Assembly (NCBI RefSeq): GCF_910589235.1
Contig: NC_060972.1
Location: forward strand, 3,797,399 to 3,861,398
Length of the DNA: 64,000 bases
Origin: Vespa crabro
Taxonomy: Eukaryota > Arthropoda > Insecta > Hymenoptera > Vespidae
Reading direction: 5' to 3'
Positions 47,514-59,880 of the stretch are shown here, one piece after another (the stretch's first letter is position 1; the number at the start of each line of letters is the position of its first letter). Made by a program: the position numbers and the translations under genes. The notes beneath the pieces were generated by a model. The model did no database searches and was not told the DNA's origin. It saw only the letters and a list, made by a program, of their open reading frames with translations.

Positions 47514-47963
47514 ATTTTATTATTATTATAACTATCATGAAATATGAGATTATCTACAATTTAAAAACTATTACACGACTATTTTAATCAGATAGCTTAG
47601 TTCATTAGTCAATCGCTTTGTTTGTTTCATTTTCGATACATATTTAATCATGATACTTATTTATTTATTTATTTATATTTTATTTCAAAGAATCAAACGA
47701 TAAAGATTGACGCTCGTTAAGAAATGGAAGAAAAATTAATCCAAGCTGTAATTTCTCGCATGGTGTAAGTATATACATATATATGCATTTATATATGTAT
47801 GTATGTATATATGTATGTATGTATGTATGCACAAACCGAGACATGCGGCCGCACGTTCGAGATCTTTCACGCGTAATTACCGATTGCACGCTATGAACAC
47901 GCGGCGAGGTCTTTCATGAAAGTTTTAATTGGAAGCAAGAAAGAGAGAGAGAGAGATAGATAA

Positions 47964-48022
<59 letters not shown>

Positions 48023-48181
48023 CCTATGCGTATCACGAGCATACGTGATTACCTTCGACTCCGTTCTGTAAAAACATACTTAACATTTTTTTTCCGAAGC
48101 CTTTTTTCTAAGAGAAATAGATATAGATAGATAAAAGAAAAAACAAAACAATAATTATAAAAGACATTATGCAATAAAGAA

Positions 48182-48227
<46 letters not shown>

Positions 48228-49390
48228 AATATGAAATAGAAAAAGAAGCAAAATAAAAAAATATATAGTAAAATTACACTTAGACAAAAGTAATAATACA
48301 AGTGATCAATATTATTGAAAGTTATGCAATCATACTTCGTCCAAAAAAAAAAAATAAATAAATAAATAAAAATTGAAAGAAGAACATTTAAAGATAAAAT
48401 AATGAAAAAAAAAAATCAAATCAAAATCAAAATCAAAGTCAATTAATCATAATAATAATAATAAAAATAATAATAACAGTAATAATGATACAATAAAAAA
48501 GAAAAAAAAAATATTGATCGAACATAATATTAATTAACGAACTTTCCTTGGATTTTCTTTGAAAGAAGATCTTTCGATCGGTAGGCAGCTGCCAAGCGTG
48601 AAATCGATATCGGTGAACTCGGCGCGAGTATCGCGAAACGAACGATATGCTATAATTTACTCTCGAGATCGGACGCGATCCCCAACTCTTATATATAGGA
48701 GAACGCCGCCGTCGTTCTTGCGAGAATACTAAGTTACCTTCGTTGAAATTAATGCGTGCGATAATCTGCCTGAAGGAGACTCCGCGAAATCCGAGAACTG
48801 GTTCCTCTGCTTCGAATCGATCGACCTTCGACCGACTTCCTTTTGCCATGCTAACACAAAGATCTTTCTTACAGACGAAGAAATTAACATGCGATTCACT
48901 TTCTCTTTTTCTCTCTCTTTCTCTATCTCTTTCTGTATCTTATTATTCCTCAAAATCACCTACGAATATACTTTATTAATAATTTGAACGATTTCATTGC
49001 AAAAACATTCTATTTCTTTTTATTTAGAACACTGCGTAATCACTTATAGCGATCTATTATCTAATGTCTAATGAAACAATTTTCAAAAAAAAAAAAAAAG
49101 AAAAAAAAAAAAAAGAAAAGAAACAAATTTATCAAAAGCAAAAATCGTAATTTAAATAACCAATCTGACAAATTATAAATTATATTACGATAGATTTAAA
49201 AATGTTTAAAACTAATGTATTATAAAAATCTATTTTATAACGAGCCGCCTTTACTCATTCATTATCATCGATTTCGAAACGTATAAAGGTCTAAGAACGT
49301 AACTATGAGATAATTTCATAAAAATGACCTATCAATCGAGTAGTAAGTACAACAGAGAACGTTCCGGTATGTCGTAATAACGTTCTCAAG
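47514..49390. other. gene-free spacer with one CpG-rich island
   Basis: AT-rich sequence, ATGT/TA repeats (47770-47830), a GA array (about 47941-48018), a (TA)n array (48187-48220) and A-rich sequence. A CpG-rich island (48535-48860) contains a TATATATAG word (48690) but no clear initiator. Plus and minus ATG frames cross it (to 78 and 136 codons), yet both pass into repeats or AT-rich sequence. An A-rich tract lies at 49086-49122. Confidence 0.5.
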
Positions 49391-49738
49391 ATGGTACATA
49401 TCGACACGTATAGAAAAGGTGTATATACGAGAGTAATAATAAAAATAATAAAAAGGAGAAAGAGAGAGAGCCACCGCAACGATGTCGATTCTCCACGAGC
49501 GTGGCGATACACAGGCCAAGAATGGAGAGAGCCTGAACGTAATAAGTCGATAATAACAGTAATGGCAGCGATAAGCGGCGGCCTAAACGCCCCTAAACGA
49601 GGGCTAATTGTACGCCTCTCGGCCCTTCCCTCGCTTCGATACGCGGCAGCCGAAAATCGAAGCCGACGAAGTCCCTTCGTCCTCGATCCTTTCTCGATCC
49701 TTTCGATCCTTTTCGATCTACCGATTCAGTGTCATTAA
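49391..49738 (+). other. CpG-rich island with a 115-codon open frame
   Basis: An ATG frame runs 115 codons over a CpG-rich island. It includes a GAGAGA stretch and, near its end, a local repeat of CGATCCTTT-type units (about 49681-49716). No domain, signal peptide or family is recognisable, and frames of this length are expected by chance in the window. I read this as a non-coding island more readily than as a gene. Confidence 0.25.
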
Positions 49739-50536
49739 TTTACTCACCTTCCGCCAAATCGCACCACCTCGTCTCTCAAAAAGCAACAACGTGCGTTTGC
49801 CACTCTCAAACCTGTTGATAATCTCAACACCAATGTCCTAAATGGTAGGTTTCCTTGTGTAAGATAGAAAGAGATAGACAAAAAGAAAAGGAGAAAGAGA
49901 AAGAGAGAGAAGAAAGCAGCTGGCTCTCAGAGTATTGGCACCTCCCGAACAAAGTGGTAACGTTCGGTGTAAGAAGTCGTGAGAGATTCGATTAACCTGC
50001 TTCTCAAGCTTATCCTCATCGATTTTATGCGACAGGAGGCGGGACGATAGTCTCTTTACCAAGAATCCCTCCTTCTCTACTATGCTATCCTCGAGTAAGT
50101 AAGATGAAACCAGATGGTTAAGAAGTATGATTGAATCTTTATTATTCAAGGTATATTATATGGCAGAGTACGAGAAGGTATGAAAATGACAATAGACTAA
50201 AAGTTTTTCTTTTTTTCTTTTTTGTCTAAATAATCAATATACGATATATGAGAATATTGTCGAACGATAATCATATTAAGTGATATCATTTTGACGAATC
50301 AAAATGATCCATTCTATCAGATCTGAGGAATAATTAGAATGGCCTAAGACTTATGGTTAATCTCGTGATATATGTCAATTAAATCGTGAAATGTTAATAT
50401 CAATCGAATTGACATTTGATAAAATATTATAGAAACGTATCGACAATGCCTATCGCGTTATTGTTAAAAAGAAAGTAGAATATAAAAATATATATGTATA
50501 TATACATATATACGAGGAATTCTCTTTTTTTAACAG
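49739..50536. other. gene-free spacer
   Basis: A unique segment (49740-49850), a purine tract (49865-49910), a mixed segment (49915-50150), then AT-rich sequence. No gene is seen. Confidence 0.55.
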
Positions 50537-50694
50537 CCCACGTCCTTGTCCTTCGAAAAGCAGGCGAAAATATAGACCGGCTAAACGGGTGCCTCGTTAT
50601 ACACCATTACCCGATATTACTCGATGTATTTGGAACTAAACGGCACGTACCCCAAAAGCGCGTCGGCGTGCTCTGCATACAAGAAACGAGATAA
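50537..50694 (+). CDS. candidate terminal exon
   Basis: A strong acceptor-like signal (a T-rich run then AACAG, ending at 50536) precedes a 52-codon open frame beginning AHVLVLRKAGENIDRLNG and ending at TAA, entered in phase 1. The frame is unique, mixed in composition and CpG-containing, unlike the (TA)n just upstream. There is no ATG in the exon, so it needs an upstream exon that I cannot identify. No family is recognised. Chance remains likely. Confidence 0.15.
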
Positions 50695-52199
50695 ACCGTC
50701 GGAAATTTTCTTCTGCCCTTTAATATCGTCTTAGAACCAAGCATTACCTCGATCGCGTGTTCCCAAATCGATTTCATTGAATTTCACGAAAGCTCTACCT
50801 CCCTTGCTATTGGCCACGTTAAAATGATCGACTTCGTCGTACCAATCTACATCGTTCAAATTACGATATCAAATTTTATTTTATTCTTTACTAGTTCCAA
50901 TCATCTTAAATACATCACTGAATGAATCACGGTATATATATAGAAGATGAACGAGATGTTAATTATTTTTTAAATATATTTAAAACTTTCTATTGTATTA
51001 TTTTAATTGAAATATTAAAGAAATAATTGAAAATATAAGAATATCGAAATATTCAATAAGAGAGTACGTATTTTATTACATTTGATGAAAAGACGAATAA
51101 AGATATAATTTATATTTTATACATTCAAATTGTCATGCTGAACAAATTCAATTTTCTTATTGGTATATACAATTTACTCGTCCCAAGGTACTAAATATGA
51201 AAATGCATGCGTTGCGTCTGATCAGCATAAAAAAAAGAAAAAAAGAAAAATGCAAAAATATTGGAGACTATCCTAAAATATGAGAATATTTGTATTGTAA
51301 AATAAACGCACGAGTTACAATGAGAAGCGTGACTTCGCGACTAACGGATCATTTTCAATGGTCCAGATGTCGAAAGAATTTTCAAATATTCGAGAAAACG
51401 GACAATGAAACTTTGACGAGATAGAAATGAAAAAGGTAGGTATGGTCTTTGCGGATAGTGAACACTGAACTATTCTATTCTCAAGAGTCTTTCTTTGTTG
51501 GTGGAACAATAAGGGTCAGAACTGAAAGTGCAAAGGGTGTGATGCAAGGTGCTACCTATGTTGGTCCATTGTCTCACAGCTGTCGAGGCGACCGATCATT
51601 CGCATAAAGCGAAGGATCTCTTTTTCCAAAATGGCAAAAAGAGTTTCTCTTCGATAATAAAAGAAAAAGGAATAACACAAAGAATTTCGTTTCAAAATTC
51701 TTTCAGTAATATTCGTAAACTTCGAGTCGAACTTGAAAATTGAAAAAAAAGAAAAAAGAAAATTGTCATCGAATATAATTTAACTCTCTGTTACCCAATG
51801 TTTTTTTTTCCCCCATATCTAAAACCAATAAAACTTATGGTATACTTACATATACTTTGCAATTTTACTGTACTATTATATTTTTGTGTAAATTAAAATT
51901 TGGCACGTTCCTTCTTATAATTTGTATATACCTTCTTTTTTTTAATCATTGTCATTTAATTACACAGTTAATCCTATACGATCTTTCTTTCTTTTTTTTT
52001 TTTTTCGCATCTATATTATAATAACATAAAACTCATCCTGGTATTAAGAATAAATAAAATTTAATAGCGAGAAAATAACTATGATTTTTAATAAAATTAA
52101 CTTCAAAATTATATGACATTGCAGAAGGATTAATTTTAAAAATTGCAAAAAAAGAGCGAACGTACGAGAAGAAGAAAAACATTTCTTCGAAGAAAGTTG
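50695..52199. other. gene-free spacer
   Basis: A unique CpG-containing segment (50695-50850), AT-rich sequence, a mixed segment (51300-51600) and AT-rich sequence with T runs (51801-51810, 51990-52004). No gene is seen. Confidence 0.55.
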
Positions 52200-52251
52200 A
52201 TTCGATCGATCGATCGATCGATCGACCGACCGATCGATCGATAGATAGATC
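52200..52251. repeat. (GATC)n tetranucleotide array
   Basis: GATC units with GACC and GATA variants. GATC is self-complementary, as is the CTAG array at 39977. The Ser-Ile-Asp-Arg repeat in the minus-strand frame comes from it. Confidence 0.9.
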
Positions 52252-53943
52252 GAAATCGCCTTAAGTGAACGGAGAGACTTCGATTTCTGCAACACACAAA
52301 GTGACTCTGGTAATGGATTTGTTATAGGCCGTCTCGCACGTATAGAACCGTAAAGATGTTCGAACGTAATCGTAGGTATCCGCACGGCTGATGCGCACTT
52401 ACAAGAAAACCGGATTAGCTCGATGTATAATTTTCGAAGATCGTCAGACGATAAATTGTGACACACCTGAGGGCTCGAAATTGCTCCTTCTTATCACTCG
52501 TTACGTGTCAACTTCACGACGATCAATGATTCGTTACACTTTCATATACGTGAACTTATTGAATCGTTATTGTTGGAGAAAAACATTACGATATATTCCG
52601 AAGTAAACAAAATAAATATATATATATATATCTTTTTTTTCAATAAGAAAATTGATATTTGTAAATTTATTACATAGTTTATTATAAATCAATTGCTTTA
52701 TTACAATTTACATTGTTAATTAAACTTCGTTCATTCATATTTCATACTTGCCCTTACAGATCTATCGTTACATTGCATGAATAAGCATAGATTCGAAATG
52801 TAAACCATTGATTCGCATTATGAAAATTAGGATTAGAATAGGAAAAAGAAAGAAAGAAAGAAGAAGAAAAAAAAAAAAAAAGAAAAAAAAGGGAAAAAAG
52901 AAAAAATACAAATTGGATATTTAAGGGATAAGGTATCAAACGAAATCGAGATAAGACGAAGGACATGCATGACCGATCGAGCAAACGCACCTGATGGATG
53001 ACGTTGGAATCGAAGATCATCTTCTCCTCTTCTCGCAGAAAGCAAGTCGTTCTTTGCAAGTCACGGAACGAGCGCTGCTCTTGACCGTGACGATCTTCTT
53101 TGAAAGGGCACGCGAAACGGACACAATGTTGAATCGTGACTCAACTTTAGTTTAGATCTCTTCTATCGATTTGACTTACGATACTTTTACGAGTAAACTT
53201 TTCACAATGAAATACTACTAATTTTTATTTTTTATCTTATCAAATACAATCAAAAGTTTAATTTTAATTATTTAAATATTGCTTATGATAACACGTAAAT
53301 AGATGAATACTTACTTATTCTCGAGCATTTAATAATTTTTCTTTTTTCGTTTTTCTTTTTTCATTTCTTTTTTCTTTTTTTGTTTTTGCAATCGTATCGT
53401 TGTCTAAATTAATGAATTAAACGTCATTTGTAACGCATACTCGTTTATTCACGAGTACCTAATGATTTGTTTTTTTTTTTTTCTTCTTTCTTTTGCAAGA
53501 AAACATTACAAAATTTGTTTCGTTTTCATCAAAATAATTCAAATAATTAAACGAATATATTTTCTTGAAAACGTATAACTTATAATAAACGTTAAACGTT
53601 TTTCCAATCATTACTGCCTGTATCTGCATATTCGAAAAACTTAAAATTCGTGCGAACGATCGTTTGAACGATATCAAAGGAAAAATTAATCCTCGAAATT
53701 CGAAGAATAATGTAACGTCGTAAAGGGAATCGCTCAACGATTAAATAAGCGGACTTGATACGTACTAATTACGAACGATGGATTTAAAGGGTTAGTTGTT
53801 CAGAAACGGCTACTAAATTAAACTATAAAGACATTTTTCGTTAATTACACTGATACACAACTGGCGGCAAAGCGCAAAACCCTTTTCGGTAGGAACTTTA
53901 GGGATCGGTTCAGAAGCATAATTAACGGACGAGTAAATGAGAG

Positions 53944-53974
<31 letters not shown>

Positions 53975-54180
53975 AAAAAAGAGAGAGAGAGAGAGCAAGT
54001 TGGAAGGACTCATGGTACGCGAACATAATTTTGTAAATAATGATCGGTGATTCGGGGGTATAGTGCAGAGATAATAATTCAAAAGAGCGGGTATTTACGT
54101 TCCCCTTATTCTCGCTACCTCGACCATCCAGGGCGTTAAGTCATCCTTATTCCTCGTTAAGTGCGGCCTCTTTCGTATCT
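52252..54180. other. gene-free spacer
   Basis: Mixed unique sequence (52255-52610), AT-rich sequence, an A-rich tract (52840-52905), a unique segment (52920-53200), T-rich tracts (53340-53385, 53468-53490), a (GAAA)n array with GA tail (53947-53995) and a mixed segment (54000-54170). The ATG frame 52391-52606 has no supporting feature. Confidence 0.5.
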
Positions 54181-54559
54181 CCTCTCTCTTTCATTCTCTC
54201 TCTCTCTCACTCTCTCTCTCTCTGTCTACCTATCTATCTCTCTCTTCTTCGGAGAGTGCTCGCAACGGGTGAAAATTAATATTTTCGGCGAGATGAAACG
54301 AAAGTTGGCCGTTGCTAGGCCATGGGACGATGTCAAAGGACTAATGCGAGCGACCGATGAATCCGATCTCTGTAATTAAGCGTTAGGGCCACTAATGACG
54401 AAAGAGAAGGAGAGAAAGAAGGAGAGAAAAAGAGAGAGAGAGAGAGTTCTTCTTCACCTGTGCTACGAACCAAACTATGCGATCTCCTATATTGTCCCTC
54501 TCTCTCTCTCTCTCTTGTAGTAGACGCGTATTAACTCGAATGACTCGCCTGTCTCTCTT

Positions 54560-54604
<45 letters not shown>

Positions 54605-54625
54605 TTATCTATCACTGTCTCTGTT

Positions 54626-54661
<36 letters not shown>
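54181..54661. repeat. cluster of CT, GA and CTAT arrays
   Basis: CT-rich tract (54181-54246), GA tract (54427-54446), CT tract (54497-54516), a (CTAT)n array of about thirteen units (54560-54612) and a CT array (54631-54661), separated by short unique segments. GA and CT tracts only about 50 bases apart form a close inverted pair. Confidence 0.85.
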
Positions 54662-54665
<4 letters not shown>

Positions 54666-55188
54666 ATTTGTCCAACCGCGTCAAAATCGAACGCCCCCCT
54701 ACCGGTAGTCCAGCAATTAATATCAAATTATCAGTACGATCAATCTGACGCGTTCCAACCTTCGAAAGTGAAACGGATATTCGATTTACACTTACTTCTG
54801 AGATAAATTATCTAAGTTTATAGTAATTTCTCCATCGTTTGATTTTTATGAATCTTCTTGAGAAACTTTTTTATTTCGATTTGTAGAGAACAATGGATCG
54901 ATAGTTAAAGAAAGTAGAACGAATTGTTATAGGACGTTCAATTTATATTTACTTTCAATCGAATCTCAATTCTTTACTATACTATATATATGATAAATCT
55001 GTATCTATGAAATGATATTGGTACGTAAAATTATTTGAATCAAGCTAAAGATCTATAATTGAAAATCAAATTGTGATAATAAAATGTTGAAATTCTTAAA
55101 TGATATTCATGTTAAATAATAATCAATCGAATTTAAAAATTCTTCGTTTAATCTGAAAAAAAATTCATCTTCTCGAATTATCTTCTAA
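54662..55188. other. gene-free AT-rich spacer
   Basis: A short unique segment (54670-54800), then AT-rich sequence. No gene is seen. Confidence 0.6.
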
Positions 55189-55494
55189 ATGACGTTGAAA
55201 AAGATCCCGAGAGAAATGTTCAAAGGGAAAAAAGCAAGTGTGAGACTCGATAGGAATTCTCATCGAAATCCACGTCGATCATTTGTAGATCGCACAACTA
55301 TCGATCAGCCCCCTTACGGTGCAAATTCCTCGAAGGTGCCCTCGAGGATCCAGACATTCCTATCGCGCAGGTGTCCGCTAACTATCGTGCAAAATGATAA
55401 CCTGCAAGGAGAGAGACATGATCGTTCAGGTATTTATATACTTCGTTTACCACAAGAGATACTCTACTTGAAGGCCAACGAATTGACATCGTGA
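55189..55494 (+). CDS. candidate 101-residue basic ORF
   Basis: An ATG frame of 101 codons (MTLKKIPREMFKGKKASV...) ends at TGA. It is rich in Arg, Lys and Ser, has no hydrophobic segment and is free of simple repeats, with a more mixed codon composition than the flanks. A CAGGTATTT donor-like word lies near codon 80. No family is recognised. A handful of frames this long is expected by chance, so the call is weak. Confidence 0.15.
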   Translation: MTLKKIPREMFKGKKASVRLDRNSHRNPRRSFVDRTTIDQPPYGANSSKVPSRIQTFLSRRCPLTIVQNDNLQGERHDRSGIYILRLPQEILYLKANELTS

Positions 55495-56666
55495 GCTTGA
55501 AGTTATTTTGAGATACTTCAACGACAGCCACACAACCTTAATACGTAAGTTAATCCTTCGATTTACTTTCATTTAAAACATTTGTAATGGACGTACTCTT
55601 TAAATAATCCTTCGGAATATGAATTAACATAAATAGTACTCACAACTGTTCCTTTATTACGAGCATACAAATATACAATATAAAATGTATATAAAAGAAA
55701 TCATCAAAATTTGTACGAAAGAAATTTTTAATATCGATCAAAGAGAAGGAAAAGAAGAAGAAAAAAAAAAGATCTTCTCTCGCACCCTTAACGCCAATGA
55801 ACAAGAAGATTTGGCAAGATGTACTGAACCATATTTCAAAATTAAAATATGCTTTTCAGACGAAACGCTCTCGACATCTTTATGGACGATAAGGAAAAAG
55901 GAAAAAAAAAAAAAAAAAGAAAAGGAAAAAGAGAAAAGAAAAAAATCAAAGGAGACGCGAAATCCCACGTTGTCATCGTGACGAAGACGTCAGGATCTAT
56001 CTCTTAAATGGACGAATTTGTTGCAAGCGTAGATCTTATTGTAAAGTAGTGCCCGTAGCTTCATGGCAGCTGCTTTTAATCCCTCCCCACCAACTCGTCT
56101 CTGTCCGCGCACGCGGTGAAAAGGTGAAAGTAGTGGGGTTAACGTTATCTCAGTCCTATCTGCGATCGGTCGGTGCGATATTTCTAACAGGGCCTCTGGA
56201 CCCTAGTACCTTACCCCATAGATCTCAACGGATAAGGTTTGTGGCGTCCGCGGGACCCACCAGGGGGCCTCACGGAACCCTCCATTGTGTTCTTCCTCTT
56301 CTTCTGCTTGTGGCCCGCGACCTCTTCTACTCCTACTCTTCTTTCTCCTCGTACGAGTCTCAACCACAAACTTTCTATCCTCCTTTTTTCACTCTTTCGA
56401 ATTATTACTCTGTATTTCAGCTTAAAATACATTATTAACGTCGATACTCGTTTAATAAAAATATATATCGATATGTAAAAGTTTAAATAATAATTATACA
56501 TATCGAGATAAATATGAAAATACGAACAAATATTTTCAATTTAGATCTATTTAAAAATGACATATTTTATATTTTAAATAAAACACGTATACGTGTTAGA
56601 TTTTATTTCTTTTTTTTTTTTTCTTTTAGCTTATCATCATTTACTATTTGAAATGACAAGCTGATA
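55495..56666. other. gene-free spacer with GC-rich segment
   Basis: AT-rich sequence, an A-rich tract (55895-55948), then a GC-rich segment (56040-56350) with an open plus frame that starts at GTG rather than ATG. AT-rich sequence follows, and a T-rich run ending TTTTAG (about 56610-56629) could serve as a splice acceptor ahead of the 56667 frame. Confidence 0.45.
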
Positions 56667-57146
56667 ATGTCAAAGTATAGTAACAAAGAAGATGAAAAGT
56701 TTATGACCAACGAAGAATATCGAGACTCGTTTGAAATAACAACACAAATAAAGAAGATCGTCCACTTGGAGAGTTTGCGGATCATTCATGGTGTAGACAT
56801 AACAGTATCCCTCGAGATAAACGAAACATATCTAAAGTGTAGTTCTCCAACGATATCTTGCAGTTCTATAGCCGGATATCTTGAGATAGTTATCTGTAGG
56901 AAGCGTGGGTGTCTCAATGACGTGACCGGTCACGTTGACGACCGATCAGATAACATACTTGCCCAGAGCGTGACAATTTTCGTCGCGACACCTTATTGGC
57001 GAAACTCTATCACCATTCGAGATATATCAAATAAATATATTCCATCTTTTTTTACAGATATTTTCAAGAACTTAACTGAAACTATCTTCTTAAATCTATT
57101 AATTTACATAATATTTAAATATAATAGTACACATAATAGATTTTAA
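56667..57146 (+). CDS. candidate 159-residue ORF of unknown function
   Basis: ATG to TAA, 159 codons, the longest frame in the window not built from a simple repeat. An in-frame TGA lies 18 bases upstream, fixing this ATG as the first. The N-terminal third is charged (MSKYSNKEDEKFMTNEEYRD), the middle has five cysteines (about residues 58-83) and the last 25 residues are hydrophobic (TIFLNLLIYIIF), so a C-terminal membrane segment is possible. A pyrimidine-TTTTAG acceptor-like signal precedes it by about 37 bases, and another acceptor-like word (TTTTTTTACAG) occurs near codon 130. By a rough stop-frequency estimate a frame this long is unlikely by chance. No family is recognised. AATAAA lies about 40 bases past the stop. 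Confidence 0.33.
   Translation: MSKYSNKEDEKFMTNEEYRDSFEITTQIKKIVHLESLRIIHGVDITVSLEINETYLKCSSPTISCSSIAGYLEIVICRKRGCLNDVTGHVDDRSDNILAQSVTIFVATPYWRNSITIRDISNKYIPSFFTDIFKNLTETIFLNLLIYIIFKYNSTHNRF
56920..56935. promoter_or_regulatory. 16-base perfect palindrome with nuclear-receptor-like half sites
   Basis: ACGTGACCGGTCACGT is fully self-complementary. Its core TGACCGGTCA is two inverted GGTCA half sites with no spacer, the half site used by nuclear receptors. It lies inside the 159-codon frame, so it may be coincidental if that frame is coding. Confidence 0.25.
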
Positions 57147-58126
57147 TGGATTAATCCTATAATTATATGGATTTAATATTTGTAGAATAAATACATTTAA
57201 CGTTTAACAGAATTAATATCATAGAATCTATTAAATAGACTAATATATTGTGTATATATATATATATACATTTTTACAAATTTTCAAAAGTAAATCGTAC
57301 ATCGAAGAATTCAAGATATAAGGATGATCGAGAAATTAATTTCATAAGCAATAAAATGATCTGATATATTTCTTATAAAATTAATCGAAGATTTATCTGT
57401 TAGATTTATCTTACCAGAGGAAAAAAAAAAAAGAAAAGAAAAAATAAAAAAAAAAAAACTTTCTCTCTTTCTCCTCTAACTATCACGAACAAAAGATTTC
57501 CGTGTTACGGGGATAAAAATCTAAAAGATCTTGATTGGTCCATGAAAAACGTTTGGGATCGACTCGATGATCCTTAAAAGTATTGAATTTCGAAAGAAGC
57601 GCGGCCACTTTGAACGATGCCAAACAATTTCTGAAGTTACTCGAGTGTATCCGCCCTTTCACGGATAACTTGATCTCATTGATGATAAACTCACCGGCAA
57701 AACATTCTATATCTTTTCTATGATCAGATATCTCATGACTTAACAAGCGAATTGTACGCGAGAGTTAATTGCACTTCGAATCGATTCTCGAATTTACACG
57801 TATACAAAGGTACATAGATATACTGAGAATTATTTAATGCGGAAGTTTATGTTTTCTGGTGAGCACGAGAGAATCGATTATTTATTTCTTCTGCGTTAGA
57901 AACAATTTATAAACTCATTAGATTCTTATCGATTTACTACATATAATTTAAGATCGTGCCAGTTTCTATTGAACAAAGTGAAAGCTAAATTTCTTTGTTT
58001 CTTTTTTCTTTTCTTTTTTTTTCTTTTCTTTTTTTTTTCTAGATATATCCAACAAACTAATTGAAACAAATAATCTAATTCATTTAAATATTAAATTCTT
58101 GTTATTAGGGATATAGTAATGATAAT

Positions 58127-58131
<5 letters not shown>
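57147..58131. other. gene-free spacer
   Basis: AT-rich sequence with a short (TA)n run, an A-rich tract (57420-57460), a mixed segment (57480-57790) with a minus-strand frame open for over 90 codons but lacking any ATG, then AT-rich sequence with T-rich tracts (58010-58040). No gene is called. Confidence 0.45.

Positions 58132-58163
<32 letters not shown>
58132..58163. repeat. (TA)n microsatellite
   Basis: About 16 TA units followed by a T run. Confidence 0.95.
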
Positions 58164-58172
<9 letters not shown>

Positions 58173-58755
58173 TCTTTCCTTAAATTAAACTTTCTAAAGA
58201 GAGTATATATTTAATAATACAAATCAAGATATACAATAAATTAACAATATCTAAAAGAAAAATCTCTCTAATGTGATAGAATACACGAAATTTATGACAG
58301 AAATTTCCTATATATTTACTTAATGGTTGAATACGATCTTGACTAGATATTCGAGACGAAAATTAACGTGAAAGAACGATCCGTACTTCCTTCGTAGAGT
58401 AATTAAAGTTCTAAATGTCTTTCCTAAAGGCACGTACGACCAGCTCGTAAAAAGGAATCCTCCCTGTTATACTCAAAAGTCCGGGAGCCTGTTCTAACTC
58501 GCGTTAAAATAAAACCACAATTCGGCATGAGTTTTCTACGTTTGGTTAGGAAATTTAAAGCTCGTGTTAAGGGCCCTGAAAATGTGTGTCCTCCTTTTAT
58601 AGTTGGCCATAAAGCTCTAAAGGCGGAAGTAATGCTTTTCTAAGGGAGATTTTATAGAGCACAGACTTTCACGTTAAAATATTCAACGGAACGTAAAGGA
58701 AGATAATTTTCAAAGTTAACTCCAGAATGTTTATTCTTATAAACAAGCTATATTA

Positions 58756-58800
<45 letters not shown>

Positions 58801-59630
58801 GGGAAAAAAAAGAAAAGAAGAAAAAAATCCTAGTAAGGTGAGAGAAGAACGAAGAGAGGAATGTTTAGATGTCCGTAGGTTGGAATCGTGAAAAATAAAG
58901 ACTAAATATTTTTCCGTGAACGTGGCCGACGACAAGGTATACAATGAGGGCGACAATGGAAGACTTTTAACGGCACCGTACGACAACATCGTACAGGCAT
59001 AATCCACAGGGTTTCCAACGTTATCTCGTCTCGATCTAAAGGATCCTACTCTTGGATCCTGAAGAGCTCTAGATCCTCTTGCGATATATCCTATGGATCT
59101 GCACGCACCAGCTGTGCCACTGAAACTCAAACGACACGAATTCGTACAAATCTCTCAAGGCTCAAAAAAAAATAAATACAATTGCATTTAAATTAATCAT
59201 TTATTAATAAAAATAAATCCCTCCCTAAGAAGGATTTTAGTTTTCAATTACGAATAAAAAATTTTCTATCGAAACTATAGGTCAAACGATTTATCATTTT
59301 TCGAAGATTAATTCGTCGTATTCTTTATATCGAGAACGAGATATCGACCACCAAGTTGTACCAAGTCGTTTCAATTTCCTTTTCTTACTTTTTTTGTTCT
59401 GGTTTTTTTCTTCCTCTTTTTTTTTCTTTTTTTTTTTTTTTTTTTTCTCTTAATGTTGTTATTTCATTCCATTAAAGAGAAAACAACGACCGGGATCACA
59501 GTTGGTGTGCACATACATGTACGTATATACAGATGAGACACATTACGCGAGATTTAAGATCGCATTTAAACCATCGACACGGTGTTCGAGGACCAAACAA
59601 TGCGTGCCCATTTTAGGGAGGAGGAAAGAA

Positions 59631-59636
<6 letters not shown>
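58164..59636. other. gene-free spacer with unique islands
   Basis: Unique CpG-containing segments at 58380-58740 (with CCATAAA and TTTATAG words like posterior-Hox sites) and 58900-59160, a (TA)n array (58757-58796), AT-rich sequence, a T-rich tract (59385-59450) and a mixed segment (59480-59630). No convincing frame. Confidence 0.45.
58757..58796. repeat. (TA)n microsatellite
   Basis: About 20 TA units. Confidence 0.95.
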
Positions 59637-59661
<25 letters not shown>

Positions 59662-59822
59662 AAGAATCTCTCTTCGAAGAACATTTTATCCCAGGGACGT
59701 AACGAGCACGACGTATTCGAGGGGTCCTCGAATCGGCAAATTCTTCAAACGTTTCGAATTCCGTGTCCTCTTCAATACGAAATAAAATTAATGCGAAAGA
59801 TTCGAATGCGACCCATACTACT

Positions 59823-59862
<40 letters not shown>

Positions 59863-59880
59863 TCTCTCTCTCTCTCTTTT
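59637..59880. other. unique island bracketed by (GA)n and (CT)n
   Basis: A GA tract (59637-59662) and a CT tract (59826-59880) flank about 163 bases of CpG-containing unique sequence. It is a far-off example of the arrangement seen at 11-19 kb. Confidence 0.45.

Noticed and set aside
48439..48849. 136-codon minus-strand ATG frame
   Set aside because: The first 100 codons are unique, but no domain, partner exon or promoter is seen, and the island looks regulatory. Kept as part of the spacer description.
52044..52466. 140-codon minus-strand frame
   Set aside because: It starts with GTG, contains the (GATC)n array as a Ser-Ile-Asp-Arg repeat and ends in AT-rich sequence.
57483..57766. Minus-strand frame open for over 90 codons with a GTGAGT donor-like word
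   Set aside because: There is no ATG anywhere in the frame and no convincing acceptor upstream. It could be an internal exon but is unsupported.
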